Positions 63,931 to 64,000 of a stretch of DNA of 64,000 nt are shown here, piece by piece. How positions within the stretch are numbered: the stretch's first letter is position 1; each line of letters opens with the position of its first letter. Below the pieces are notes generated by a model that ran no database searches, was not told the origin of the DNA, and worked only from the letters and a program-made list of their open reading frames with translations. A program made the translations under genes and the position numbers. Source of the stretch: Xylanibacillus composti (GTDB taxonomy: Bacteria; Bacillota; Bacilli; Paenibacillales; K13); assembly GCF_018403685.1 (NCBI RefSeq), contig NZ_BOVK01000025.1, forward strand, positions 37,959 to 101,958. The letters are read 5' to 3'.

Positions 63931-64000
63931 GTCTCTGTCTCCTCCTATTCTCCCATTCTTTCATTGATGATGGGTGTGCCGACGATCGAGTAGGAGGGGG

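Overview
The window comes from a Gram-positive, endospore-forming bacterium, most likely of the family Paenibacillaceae. Three things point there: a GerA-type germinant receptor operon, a SigB/RsbVW stress operon and AGGAGG-type ribosome binding sites, combined with moderately GC-rich DNA and Paenibacillus-like gene neighbourhoods. No rRNA, tRNA, CRISPR array, prophage or insertion sequence was seen. The sequence looks like ordinary chromosome with a few accessory patches.

Layout. 1-7.6 kb: housekeeping genes, namely the end of sodA, mutY with a membrane protein, a lipoprotein cytochrome c, acpS, an MFS exporter, a YqjM-like ene-reductase and an SRAP/YedK protein. 7.7-10.5 kb: an SOS locus of two convergent operons. 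Each is driven by a near-identical promoter (TTGAAA-N17-TATTCT) with two LexA boxes 35 bp apart. One encodes a WYL-like mini protein and a 127-aa protein. The other encodes a 30-aa peptide, a UvrX-type Y-family polymerase with a clamp-binding motif, and a protein joining a YolD-like start to a domain paralogous to the 127-aa protein. 10.6-14.8 kb: a c-di-GMP-I riboswitch in front of a GGDEF-EAL protein and a solute-binding lipoprotein. 14.8-16.3 kb: cardiolipin synthase.

16.4-22.3 kb: germinant receptor operon in the order A-C-D-B, then an M23 peptidase overlapping a bactofilin gene. A paralogous M23-bactofilin pair lies at 42.3-43.9 kb. 22.4-26.4 kb: an ABC-2 exporter divergent from a NarL-type two-component system. 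26.4-30.5 kb: a VWA lipoprotein, a DUF4825 lipoprotein, a truncated gene fused to an ABC ATPase relic, and a Dps gene with a perfect PerR box. 30.9-41 kb: a BmrCD-like heterodimeric ABC exporter and glutamate synthase (gltA, gltD). 41.6-49 kb: a VTT-domain membrane protein, the second M23-bactofilin pair, a 7TM-DISM histidine kinase broken by a G8 run, an NlpC/P60 hydrolase and an OmpR-type two-component system.

49-53.4 kb: molybdenum cofactor genes (moaA, mobB, moeA, mobA) with a DUF1992 gene. 53.4-57 kb: an FGGY kinase and a TetM-like GTPase. 57-58.2 kb: a repeat-rich intergenic stretch with one small orphan ORF. 58.2-63.9 kb: rsbV-rsbW-sigB-rsbU-like operon with a SigB-type promoter, a CBS protein, a 51-aa ORF, a soluble methyl-accepting protein with a C-terminal Cache-like domain, and ung.

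Themes: DNA maintenance (mutY, SRAP, SOS polymerase, ung), envelope and spore biology (germination, M23/bactofilin, cls, NlpC), and signalling (c-di-GMP, three kinases, SigB).
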